NCBI GenBank assembly: GCA_963210315.1
Contig: OY723321.1
Location: 682,001-746,000, forward strand
Reading direction: 5' to 3'
Source: Rhynchopus euleeides
Lineage: Eukaryota > Euglenozoa > Diplonemea > Diplonemida > Diplonemidae
DNA length: 64,000 bases
The position numbers and the translations under genes are program-made. This document shows, one piece after another, positions 13,501 to 21,612 of this stretch (position 1 is the first letter of the stretch; each line of letters begins with the position of its first letter). The notes below the pieces were generated by a model. It was not told the DNA's origin, made no database searches, and saw only the letters and a list, made by a program, of their open reading frames with translations.

Positions 13501-15210
13501 TGAATACGTCTGACCCTGGTTCGTCACACCACACCACAACACCACACCACAGGCTCTGAACAAAGTGCTTTCGCCAGAACAGTTCAAGGAACTGATGCAG
13601 CCTGTGCAGATGCTGCTGATGCACCGCATGGATGAGACACAGGGCTTCCCTGGCAGGGCCCGCCTCCCTGGGATGCAGTTCCAGCTCAACAAGGTATGGC
13701 GGCGCTGTGTATTAGAAGCAGACGTTGTGTTGCGAACAGGCATCACATCGTTTGAACTGCACATGGTCATCAGTGGGATCATGTTTACCTGCCGATTATA
13801 TCTCCAGCAGCCCCGTCTGGAAGTCTCTTCTGTGCTGTCCTCCCCTTTCAGCCTCGGCAGAGTGCAGAGCTCCCTAACTTTGTGAGGCAATCCGCTCAAC
13901 CAGAGGACAATCGTCACTGCCTTGCGCACAAGGTTGCACAAGTCGAGGAGGTCTGCTCGAAGTGCAGATGTTGTTGCGCTTCTCCTTTACATGAGCTGAC
14001 ACTTCCATGTGCACGCAGAGGTGGACGAGGTCACAATACGCGAGGTCTTGAAGCTCGTGCCGCAGTTGCTTGTCTGGAATAGCAATTTCTCTCGGATGGT
14101 GGTTGCTCTCGGTGTGTGTCTCGTGGACGCGATGCGTCGAACACGCTCTTCCGTCGCTGGGCACTTATCTTGCGAGCCTCGGCAAGACGATCCGGGTATA
14201 GCACTCCGCCGGTGTGCTTGTGATTCTTCTTCGCCACTGCGATAGAAGAAATCCGTTCATCGGGAACGTCGGGTGAACGCTTGCCGACGACCCCCAGAAG
14301 CCTCCGTCTTGCTTTTGCGGGTGTTCTTCATTGTAAAAGGCAGGGTTGGCCAGTGTGGCTTGCACTGTCTGCCAGTGTAGACTGCCCACAACCAATTCCC
14401 CTTCCCCTCTGCAAGGATACTGATCCCACCAGCCTCTGACCCCACACGCCACCCTCACAGGATGACGACGGCGCATACGTCCTCCGCGAGCGTGATTCGG
14501 ACGATGCTGTCAGCGAACTCGCTAACCAGATCGAGACCGACAAGGTGCCCACCCGCCAGGAGAAGCCTCTGTCCGCACTCCTCGTCGGCGTGGACTCCCC
14601 GCAGGGTACAGAGGCCCTCGAGGTGCAGCACGCAGCCTACTTCCTGCGGAAGGAGCTGGGGTACGACGTGATGGCACTCACAGGGAAGGAAGCCACGTCG
14701 GAGAACGTGTCGATGGGCATCCGTGCGGCATCCCTGGTGCTGATCCGCAGCAGCCTGGAGGGGAAGGACGAGCTGACCCTTGCCGACAAGTCCATCACCT
14801 TGTCGTGGCTGCGCGAGCGGGCCAACGACGACACATCGTTCATCATCGACTGCTTCAGCGAATGCACCTTCGCCACCACCAGCGAGGAGGTGACGATCGC
14901 TCTCGACGAGTCCACCGTTCCCAAGATCAACGGGGCCTGCTCGTGGCTCTTCGACGGTGTCTTCACACCGCTGATCCCCGACCTGCTGTCCCTCCCGGAG
15001 CCCCCCACCACGCTGGGTGGGCTTGTGACCACCGTGCAGAAGTACTTCCTGGGGGACGGGCCCTACCAGGAGACTGCGGAGGACGGTGAGTCTCTGTGGC
15101 ACTGTGTGATCTCTCGTGGCCTCGTGGAGGGTGACGACAACGATGATGATGACGATGAAGGCGAGGGCGAAGGGGAGGATGAGGAAGCCGGTGCTGAGGA
15201 TGAGGAATAG
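1522..15210 (+). CDS. SAM-domain multi-exon protein with acidic C-terminus
   Basis: Exons 1522-2243, 5920-6289, 11129-11755, 13553-13693 and 14461-15210 join in phase to about 869 residues, each intron starting GTATG. The N-terminus is hydrophobic (residues ~5-25, possible membrane or signal segment). Residues ~50-115 form a sterile alpha motif domain: a WSSEDVATWL start, a DGTVLPNIS middle and an end rich in basic residues around RIGDRMKI. SAM domains mediate protein-protein or RNA binding. The middle exons are helical and charged (LQKRADELKRQKAE). The last exon has a compact alpha/beta stretch (LSALLVGV, YFLRKELGYDVMAL, SLVLIRSS, SFIIDCF) that loosely recalls TIR or Rossmann-like folds, then an acidic D/E tail. 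I do not recognise the whole protein. An extra small exon near 14021-14098 also fits in phase but lacks a normal donor. Three introns are very large and full of mobile DNA, so the joining of all exons needs transcript support. Confidence 0.6.
2996..3226. mobile_element. Near-perfect palindromic MITE with 7-bp target duplication
   Basis: Positions 3003-3219 form two long inverted arms (~105 bp each) meeting at a short centre near 3110. The ends read CATAGCTCTCAGTGACTCGG and its complement, and the arms are rich in GACTGACT-type repeats. The palindrome is flanked on both sides by CCTGAAG (2996-3002 and 3220-3226), a 7-bp direct repeat expected of a target-site duplication. No coding capacity. 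Arms differ at a few bases. The transposon superfamily is not identified. Confidence 0.8.
3508..3559. repeat. Inverted repeat / hairpin
   Basis: Arms TCGCTACTCACCCCT and AGGGGTGAGTAGCGA are separated by about 20 bases and could form a stable stem. It lies 290 bp downstream of the palindromic MITE in the same intron. No target duplication seen. Confidence 0.6.
7771..8070 (+). pseudogene. Possible tyrosine-recombinase relic
   Basis: One frame reads AEILGLAKPKYTRHSFRKSSA at 7775-7840, with the RHSFR pattern typical of the box II arginine region of tyrosine recombinases from Crypton/DIRS-like elements. A second frame at 7920-8070 reads TAAQTLYEKGMPAPLMQTHI followed by GWRR, which resembles the helix and H-x-GW segment that normally follows. 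The two parts are in different frames with a stop between them, so this is at best a broken copy. Short motifs of this kind can occur by chance. Confidence 0.25.
8790..9450 (+). pseudogene. Possible non-LTR retrotransposon endonuclease relic
   Basis: At 9303-9335 a frame reads AVIAGDLNAHK, matching the GDxNAH signature of the APE-type endonuclease of LINE-like retrotransposons. Upstream, a frame ending at 8935 reads LLQAQMRALRGQKYTLLRQL and looks like real helical coding sequence ending in TGA. Frames are broken by stops and shifts. No reverse-transcriptase motif (YADD-like) was found in the window, so this is a fragment if it is real. Confidence 0.3.
12077..12171 (+). ncRNA. Candidate box C/D snoRNA, type 1, copy 1
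   Basis: A C box GTGATGA at 12077-12083 is followed by CTGA (candidate D') at 12106-12109, TGACGA (candidate C') at 12144-12149 and CTGA (candidate D) at 12168-12171, a 95-nt span. Identical boxes are kept in copies 2 and 3. The guide candidate before D' is CTTGTCCATGAAC. No long closing stem is evident and I could not identify a target, so this is a hypothesis. Confidence 0.35.
12236..12308 (+). ncRNA. Candidate box C/D snoRNA, type 2, copy 1
   Basis: C box GTGATGA (12236-12242), internal TGATGA (12280-12285, candidate C') and D box CTGA (12305-12308) span 73 nt, normal size for a box C/D snoRNA. GCAG before and CTGC after could pair as a short closing stem. Intronic location in a + strand host gene and repetition fit intron-encoded snoRNA clusters. 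The rRNA target was not identified. Confidence 0.45.
12559..12653 (+). ncRNA. Candidate box C/D snoRNA, type 1, copy 2
   Basis: Same order of boxes as copy 1 over 95 nt, with a single visible change (CGAATTGTC instead of CGTATTGTC) just before the D box. Confidence 0.35.
12778..12850 (+). ncRNA. Candidate box C/D snoRNA, type 2, copy 2
   Basis: 73-nt span from GTGATGA to CTGA, identical in the boxes and spacing to copies 1 and 3, while the sequence following it differs (AATCCCAATAG instead of TCTCCCATGC). Confidence 0.45.
13211..13305 (+). ncRNA. Candidate box C/D snoRNA, type 1, copy 3
   Basis: Third copy of the 95-nt block with intact C, D', C' and D candidates. Confidence 0.35.
13360..13432 (+). 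ncRNA. Candidate box C/D snoRNA, type 2, copy 3
   Basis: Third copy of the 73-nt block, ending about 120 nt before the 3' splice site of the host intron. Boxes unchanged. Confidence 0.45.
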
Positions 15211-15280
15211 GCTGAGAGATGTGCTGGTGTTTTGTGCCACAGCAGGACTTCCTGCCGCAGTGTCACGAGGTTAGCGGGAG

Positions 15281-15388
15281 GGGTAGCGCCTTGGGGCAAC
15301 AGAGGCGGCCTCCACACAACATCATGCTGCGGTGGGAGTTGCTTTTTTTAGTTTGCCCCGGATATTTTTTAGCGCATCTTCAACAAGC
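15281..15388 (+). repeat. Dispersed ~110-nt repeat, copy 2
   Basis: Shares ordered blocks with 968-1080 and 29987-30073: a TAGCGCC/CAGCGCC start, GGGGCAACAGAGGC, ATCATGCTGCGGTGGG, GTTGCT and a GTTTGCCC...GGCGC/AGCGC end. Copies are diverged by substitutions and small indels. Function unknown; could be a SINE-like or structural RNA relic. Confidence 0.5.
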
Positions 15389-16684
15389 CCCTGTCGTTAC
15401 TAACATAGAGAGAGATAGAGAGAGGGGGCCTTGCTGCCACCTGATGTGGTTTGAACCACATAGAGTTTGCCGGTTGCTTTGCGATGATTTGCTGAAACAG
15501 TGCGCTTCAAGCGCCGACAGATTTACCGAGGTGTTCTGAACTGAGCCCGTTGCCATATATTTTTTTTACCGTTCATCTTTCACCAGGCTTTCCTAGGTGT
15601 CTCGAGCAAAGAAACCTTTTGCAGTGCATGTGTTCACATATGCGCCCCACACAGGGGACACACCAGGCGCACAAAACAGAGGTGCAGACTACCTCCAGCC
15701 CTCATTTGCCATCCGTGGAACAGCAATAGCAAGAGGAGAGAGAGAGAGAGAGTAGGGGTGTGAGTATTCTTCCACGGGAATATTCACACTTTCGGGAGAC
15801 GAGAGAGATTGAGGTGGGTTGCTCCCGGTTGGGGCATCCCGCTTCACAGCCTCTCCCGCAACGTGTTTGTTTATCTTTTGAAAAGGTTCTGAGACAGCCT
15901 ACAAAACGTTGCCGGCAAGAGGGTGTCACTACACATGGCGCTTGCCATCGATGCGCATCGATGGCTGGTCACACCAAATCATGGCAAAAGGAGCAGCAGA
16001 GAAGCGGGTGGTCTCTGCCAGGGCCTGTGCGTGTCTGTGTCAGCAGGTTGCTTGTTGCGTTCTACACGACAAAACCATTAATGTGCGTGTGCCACAGGCT
16101 ATGCGACGGTCACCCCCGTGTCAAACGAAAGGGTGCAGTCCCATAGATCCCCTGCCAGGCAGGTGCCGTCCAGCCCAACCGCCACATCTTGTGTCTTGTG
16201 GGAAGGGTGCGTGTGTGTTCGTGCCATATTTGTCTTTGCCATTGGGGGTCTTCGCTGTGGGTGGTCGTCAGTGCATTTGGGTGCATTTCCTGGTGAACTG
16301 GAAATTGACGAAGATGACGAAGAATAACGACCAGCGAAGACCGCTATTATTTCTTTGAAAAAGTCCATCCCGGGGAGTGTGCGGCCCACGCGGGTTGCAG
16401 GACAGCTCCCCCTTCATCCCCTCCCCTCTTAAATGCCCCCCGTGATCCCCTTGGGCACGGCTAGAATAACACATTTCAATGAATCAGTGCAAAATGCTTG
16501 CATGTATCTGGTCCGGACTGAGTGAGGCTGTTCCAGAGATGTATGGAAATGTTCAAAATGTGACCCCCCGTCCTATCCCCAGTCCCGCCCCTTCCCACAA
16601 CTGTGCTTTATAAGCGCCATTGTGGCGGGGCCGTGAGTTCTTTGTTCGTGGAAAGACACGACACAACGAAAAAAAAGTAACAAC

Positions 16685-16733
16685 CAAACAAACAAACAAA
16701 CAAACAAACAAACAAACAAACAAACAAACAAAA
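16685..16733. repeat. (AAAC)n microsatellite
   Basis: About 12 uninterrupted copies of a 4-base AAAC unit. Confidence 0.9.
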
Positions 16734-18099
16734 ACACACAACACAAAAGGCACCAAAAGGCAACCCGCTGGAGAGATAATCTTCTGCGATGAGGCCACAC
16801 CCATACCTCCACCACACATCCCCCCCTCCCCTTCCCCACCCCATTCTCCTTCTGTTGAAAAGTAACGTGTGTAGGGGAAAGCGAACGGGGGGGGGGGGTG
16901 AGGGCAGTTCGAGCTGAAGTGTAGGACTGTGAGCATCCTCTAACAAATTGGGTGCTGCGCTGGCGCTCTCGATTATTGAATTCACTGCTGAATCTGCCTG
17001 TGGATGGCGGATACTGTGGGGGAAGGGATGGCATTGCGCCGTGGACGGGATGGGGAGTGCGCTGTGCACTGGCAACAATGCATTGCCATCCCTACTCCAC
17101 CTGGAAGATGATAGGTTGCGTGCATCTCCCCCTTCCCCTCTCTAGCAACGTGTTGCTCTTCTTCGTTCGAAGAATACCCTCATTGTCCCTAAGAAAAGTA
17201 CACATCTCTCCAGAGAGCGCGGACATCCTGGTGCAAACGAGGTCGATCTCTCCAGGATATCCACTGATCCTTCCGGGAGGTGGTGGGAGGGGGAGGCGGT
17301 GGGGGCGAGGTTCTGTCTTGGCAATCGGGGTCGGCAAGTGGTGGAGATGTCATGGCTTGCGTAAGCAGGTGGGTTCCACGGAGACAGCGCCTGGTTCAAT
17401 GCTCCTTCTTGACACATCCTGATGGAGGGGCAATGGTGTGGGTTTTGTGTTCGCGAGTTGGACCAAAAGGCACACCAAGCCCCTGCATGCTGCGGAACGC
17501 ATTGCACCAATTTTGTGTGAGGAAGAAACCACGCTGCACCTGCCATCCCCTCACAGAATGGATGTGCCGCTGCAGGCAAAGTCATGACGTGCTTACCCCA
17601 CCCGGCCTTGTGCGTGTCTGTTGTCTTTGCTTCTTTGCATAATCTCTTCTCACCCGTCTATTGTTCCGCGCCTATTTTTTTGCCCAGTTTTTTTTCCTTC
17701 CGTTTGATTCTCGCTGTTTAGACAAACGCCGTAAAAATTAGGGGGGGGAGGTTAGAGGCCGCAAAGGGCCAGTGTCGGGCTGATTAGTGCTAATTTGGAG
17801 ATCGGTTCGGTGATCTCCCCCCCTCCCCTCCCCTCACGATTTCTATGCCATTGACAAGACGCATCCCTCCCCAGAAAGTGTTGCTGCAACACCTGCATGT
17901 TGAAGGTAGGGTCAACCCCGGCCTGACTTGTGAACCAACGGACAGCGGAGCTCATCGCCCGAATGGGTTGTGTGGCTGCGCAACCTCAACAAGAATACGA
18001 TATGTGTTTGTCCGTGACGTGTGCGCTATCCACTGCCATCACCACCAACACCATCACCACCCAGACTTGTCTTTCGAGCCTCCCTCAACAACCAGAAAG

Positions 18100-18640
18100 A
18101 TGTCAGTGAGTAACGAGGAGCTGGCCTGCGTGTATGCCCATTGCCTCCCTTTCTGCATCCTTTCCCTGCATCATTCCCTTGCTTCCAAGCTCAGCCCAAC
18201 GGGGTCAGTCACATGCCGGCATCATCTGTGCCAGGCGAATTGCGTTCCACCCAAACCCGCATGGGGGTCAGGGCATATCGAGAACACACATGTCAGGGGA
18301 ACTACACCACTCCACCACTCCGCCACACCACTCCCACCACCACAGGTACGCGGCGCTGATCTGCCACGACGAGGGGATTGAGGTGTCGGCTGACAAGATC
18401 TCGACGATCGTGAAGGCCGCGTCCGTGGACGTGCAGTCGTTCTACCCCGGTCTGTTCGCGAAGTTCCTGGGCGCGCGCCCCATGGGTGACCTGCTGACGA
18501 ACGTCGGTGGTGGTGGTGCGGCTGAGGCCACCCCCGCAGTGGCTGAGGCTGGCGAGGCCGCGGCTGCCCCTGAGGCCAAGAAGGAGGCCGCCCCCCCGTC
18601 TGAGGAGGACGAGGACATGGGCTTCGGTCTGTTCGACTAA
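18100..18640 (+). CDS. RPLP1: Large-subunit acidic ribosomal protein P1
   Basis: Two exons, 18100-18131 and 18346-18640, give 108 residues. P1 pairs with P2 and binds P0 on the ribosomal stalk, where it recruits GTP-bound elongation factors. The start MSVSNEELACVYAALICHDE matches the P1 N-terminal helix, the middle FYPGLFAKFLGARPMGDLL the dimerisation region, then an alanine-rich hinge and the canonical acidic tail ending EDMGFGLFD. Length matches the family. The 214-bp intron (GTATGC...CACAG) splits the codon for the valine in ACVYA; splicing is required, since unspliced reading destroys the conserved N-terminus. An AG at 18094-18095 sits a few bases before the start codon. Confidence 0.95.
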
Positions 18641-19430
18641 GCTTGAGGCCCTGGCGCCCCAGGCCCCAAGGTAGCAACATGTCATAGGAATACAGCCGGA
18701 AGGACGGCCCCCCCCACCGGTCAAGGCACCCAGACGAACACGCCGGATGTCGGGTGGTGGTTACGGCCGAGGCTGCGTCAGTGATATGGAGACAGGCCAC
18801 CCCTCCCCCAGCCCGCATCCCCGCACCCCTTTCTGTATCTGATGGTTTGGCGTGGCTATCTGCGGCTTCTCTTGTTGCTGGATCTTTGTCAGGGTGGGGC
18901 ATGTCAGGCGGTACAGCCTCTTCAGAACCAACGCCGCCTGGTTGTGTTGGCAGCAACATGGGATCATGCAAAGTGACATCCGTGTGGGATGTGCCCTTGT
19001 ATCCCCTGCCATTTCATCCACTTCCCCTCCAGGTCTCTTGCGCACCTGCACTGACTCCGTCTGTGCAACAACAGCGCAATCCGACTTCGATTTTTGAGCA
19101 AATTTTCCCATTCGCGATCACCCACGTTATCACATTCCCGACCACACCACACCACACACCCTTCCCTACACAGGGGTGCTGCGAAGCTTTCCCACACGCC
19201 CTGCCCCTCCCGACACACGGAAGGCGGAGGCGGAGAGCTTGGCCTGCTCGGGGAACCAAGCTGAGCCTCGCCCCCCGTTTCCATCGGCGTTCCCCGTGGC
19301 CTCGCGGCTGCCCACGCGTGGGTGGAGGTGGTGGTGGCGGTGATTGTGTCTCCATTGCCGGGGGCCGTGAATATTCTCACGGCACACACCACCTCCAGCC
19401 CAACCCCACCCCCGCCCCGCCGCCCTGGCA
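18641..19430. other. Intergenic region
   Basis: No gene seen between P1 and the kinase-like gene. C-rich towards the 3' end, with a short C/G-rich run immediately before the next start codon. Confidence 0.5.
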
Positions 19431-20906
19431 ATGGAATCGGTCGTCCTGGAGATATGCCACAGCAAGGCGGTGCCGGCTGGGGTCGGGCAGCTGTCCCGCG
19501 GGCAGCTGTGTCTCATTGTGCAGTACCTTGATGGCACGGCTGGGCCCGGTGGGCGCTTGTGGTGCACAACGAAGATCCGTGTGGGGCCCAACCTTCATGA
19601 GGGCTACGTTGTCGACTCCAGCGCGGTGACTGGGATCAACAAGGTGTTGCTGGAGTCGGGCCAGGTCGTATCCATCCCCGGAAGCAGCATCGACATCTAC
19701 GACACTGTGCTCACCGAGGGCCTGTCGTACGTCCCTCATGTGTTCAGCCACATCACCCCTGCATGGCTGACCCGTGTCTTGGAGGGGCCGAAATACCAAC
19801 CGCGTGTTCATGACATGCTGAAGTTCAGGGTCCGTCCCTCAACCCTCACTTCGACGCATCGGCAGAGGGTGAAGTACTTTGTCGAAGGCGAGTCCGTGTC
19901 TGCCCCGAAAGGCAAGCCAAAGCTTCTCCTCGTGAAGCTCGCCCAGGCCCAGCGGAGCGCGAGCGGCGACGTCTCCAGCAATGCGGTGTCACGGCAGAAA
20001 CGCGAGATGTACGCCTACCAGAAAATACTGCATGAGTTCACGCTTCAGATCGCGCCGATGTGCTTCCACGCATCCTACGAACACTCCAGCAACCTTGGGG
20101 CCCTTGTCCTCCAGGACCTGGGGATGTGGCACTGCGCACCTAGCACTGGGCTCCAGAGCCTCCGTGATGTGCAGCGGTTTGCCGCCTCGCTCGCCCGCCT
20201 GCACGAAAGGTATTGGGAGAAGACAGGCGATATGGAGCACCATTTCATCGACGCGGCGCGCTCCTGCCTCGACGACATGGAGGCGGCGACGGACGGCGCG
20301 GATGAGGCGCTGGAGACGTCGTTGCGCTGCCTCAGTGACCCTGCCTTCACCCTCCCGCGGAAGGTGATCAGCACGCAGATCGCTGCCACTAGCCACTTTG
20401 CAAACCAGTGGAAGAAGCTTGCAGATACAGGCCACGACGCCCTGCAGGCGGCATTCGATGCGCAGCCAAAGGTGATGTCGCACCTCAGCATCACACCAGA
20501 CCACATGATGCTGGGCCCCGAGGGGCATGACCCCTGCCTCCTGGTGGACTGGCGGCATATGGGTGCGGCGCCTGTTGGCTTTGACCTGGCAGCCGCACTG
20601 ACCGTTGTATCCGATGACCTGACTGGTTCCGACTTCACAGAGGAGTTCTTCACAGCCTACCAGCAGGCTCTGAGGGAGGAGGGGATGAAGGTGCCGCTCA
20701 GCGACCTGAAGGCGTATGCCAAAGACTGCACAGCACCGCTCCTGCTCCTGGCTGTGTGCCGCGTGGAGGACATGCATGGCCTTCCGCACTCTGGGGAGCC
20801 CGCTGATGAGAAGCTCTGGACAACAGGTGTCAACCGCCCGCTCCGCACAGCGCTCAAACTCGCCGAGGTTTTGGTGCAGAACAAAGACCTCGAGCTGCTG
20901 TACTGA
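19431..20906 (+). CDS. APH/EcKinase-like protein, probable pseudokinase
   Basis: Intronless, 491 residues. Residues ~160-480 look like the aminoglycoside-phosphotransferase / ecdysteroid-kinase-like fold (DUF1679 group), which phosphorylates small molecules: KLLLVKL (164-170, candidate ATP-lysine strand), an REMYAYQKI helix (191-199), the hinge-like LVLQDLGMW (225-233), HLSITPDHMM (351-360) and LLVDWRHMG (370-378) followed by GFDLAAAL. The last two correspond to the catalytic loop (usually HGDxxxxN) and the metal-binding D-W motif. Here the catalytic-loop Asp is Ser and the Asn is His, while the D of DW is kept, so catalysis is doubtful. The N-terminal ~150 residues are not recognised. The start is the first Met of a frame that begins right after a C-rich tract. 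Confidence 0.6.
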   Translation: MESVVLEICHSKAVPAGVGQLSRGQLCLIVQYLDGTAGPGGRLWCTTKIRVGPNLHEGYVVDSSAVTGINKVLLESGQVVSIPGSSIDIYDTVLTEGLSYVPHVFSHITPAWLTRVLEGPKYQPRVHDMLKFRVRPSTLTSTHRQRVKYFVEGESVSAPKGKPKLLLVKLAQAQRSASGDVSSNAVSRQKREMYAYQKILHEFTLQIAPMCFHASYEHSSNLGALVLQDLGMWHCAPSTGLQSLRDVQRFAASLARLHERYWEKTGDMEHHFIDAARSCLDDMEAATDGADEALETSLRCLSDPAFTLPRKVISTQIAATSHFANQWKKLADTGHDALQAAFDAQPKVMSHLSITPDHMMLGPEGHDPCLLVDWRHMGAAPVGFDLAAALTVVSDDLTGSDFTEEFFTAYQQALREEGMKVPLSDLKAYAKDCTAPLLLLAVCRVEDMHGLPHSGEPADEKLWTTGVNRPLRTALKLAEVLVQNKDLELLY

Positions 20907-21612
20907 GGCAGGGTGGTGCAGCTCCGAGGGCCCAGACTTGGTGGTGCCGAGACAGCCGAGGCGGTGGCGGGATTCCGTCAGAACAGGGCTGAGGGAGTGG
21001 GGGTTCGGGAGGGCACTCGAAGCCAGATCATCATGTACACACCTTTCCTGATTTCCCCTCTGCCAAAGTTATGCAGCAGCGTTGTCACGCTGCTGCTTGG
21101 GTGTATGTTTAGTGATAGTGCACCGCTTTTTCGTGGGTGCTGCCGAACTCGTCGTGTGATGTCCTTTGATTGCGCGTGAAAAAAAACAACACAAACAGTT
21201 GAGTCGCCACGAAAACAACACAACACTCTTTTCGGGGTACACCTCACCCCCCCCCCCCCCCCACCCCCCCAGTCAAACCCCCTCACCCCCCCAGTCTGTT
21301 CTGTCCTGTCCGGAATCGTCGCAGCCCAGGCCGGGTTCTGCCTTGAAAGCCCGCTCAACACAGCCGGTTACACCAGGAGACCCCCCTCCCCCTTTTGCTA
21401 CTCTTGGGAAGCGTTGTCGCACCCAGCGCCGCACGGCAGACACCCCCAGCCACCCTCTCCCCCGATACCCCCTTCTCTCTTGCCCCTGGTCCAAAGGGCG
21501 CACCCTCCTGGCGTCTGTCTGGCTGCAGCCCTTCGCCACACCGCACCTCACTGCATTGCCACAGGGAAGGGCGCACAGGGAGGGGCTCTGCCCCACCCTC
21601 CTCCCCGGCACA
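20907..21612. other. Intergenic region
   Basis: No gene seen. Contains A-rich AACAACACA sequence at 21180-21230 and a C-run at 21247-21262. The open frame that continues upstream of the next start codon is proline-rich and C-tract derived, so it is not taken as coding. Confidence 0.5.

Larger units (their letters stand above)
11756..13552 (+). other. Intron 3 of the SAM-domain gene, carrying a triplicated unit
   Basis: Donor GTATGA at 11756, acceptor ACCACAG at 13546-13552. Most of the intron (11881-13446) is three diverging tandem copies of a ~540-640 bp unit containing two conserved blocks. These blocks are annotated as snoRNA candidates. The surrounding unit sequence differs more between copies than the blocks do. 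Confidence 0.7.
15211..18099. other. Intergenic region before ribosomal P1
   Basis: No gene supported. Holds the second copy of the dispersed ~110-nt repeat (15281-15388), a GA-rich microsatellite near 15736-15754, an (AAAC)n microsatellite (16685-16733) and a G-run at 16888-16898. Several frames here are long but C/T- or repeat-driven. Confidence 0.5.

Noticed and set aside
14021..14098. Possible extra exon of the SAM-domain gene
   Set aside because: In phase and peptide-like, but the donor would be GTGGTT, unlike nearly all others; left out of the model.
21166..21612. Upstream extension of the FHIP-like frame
   Set aside because: Proline-rich translation of C tracts; the MDGFNF start is more natural.
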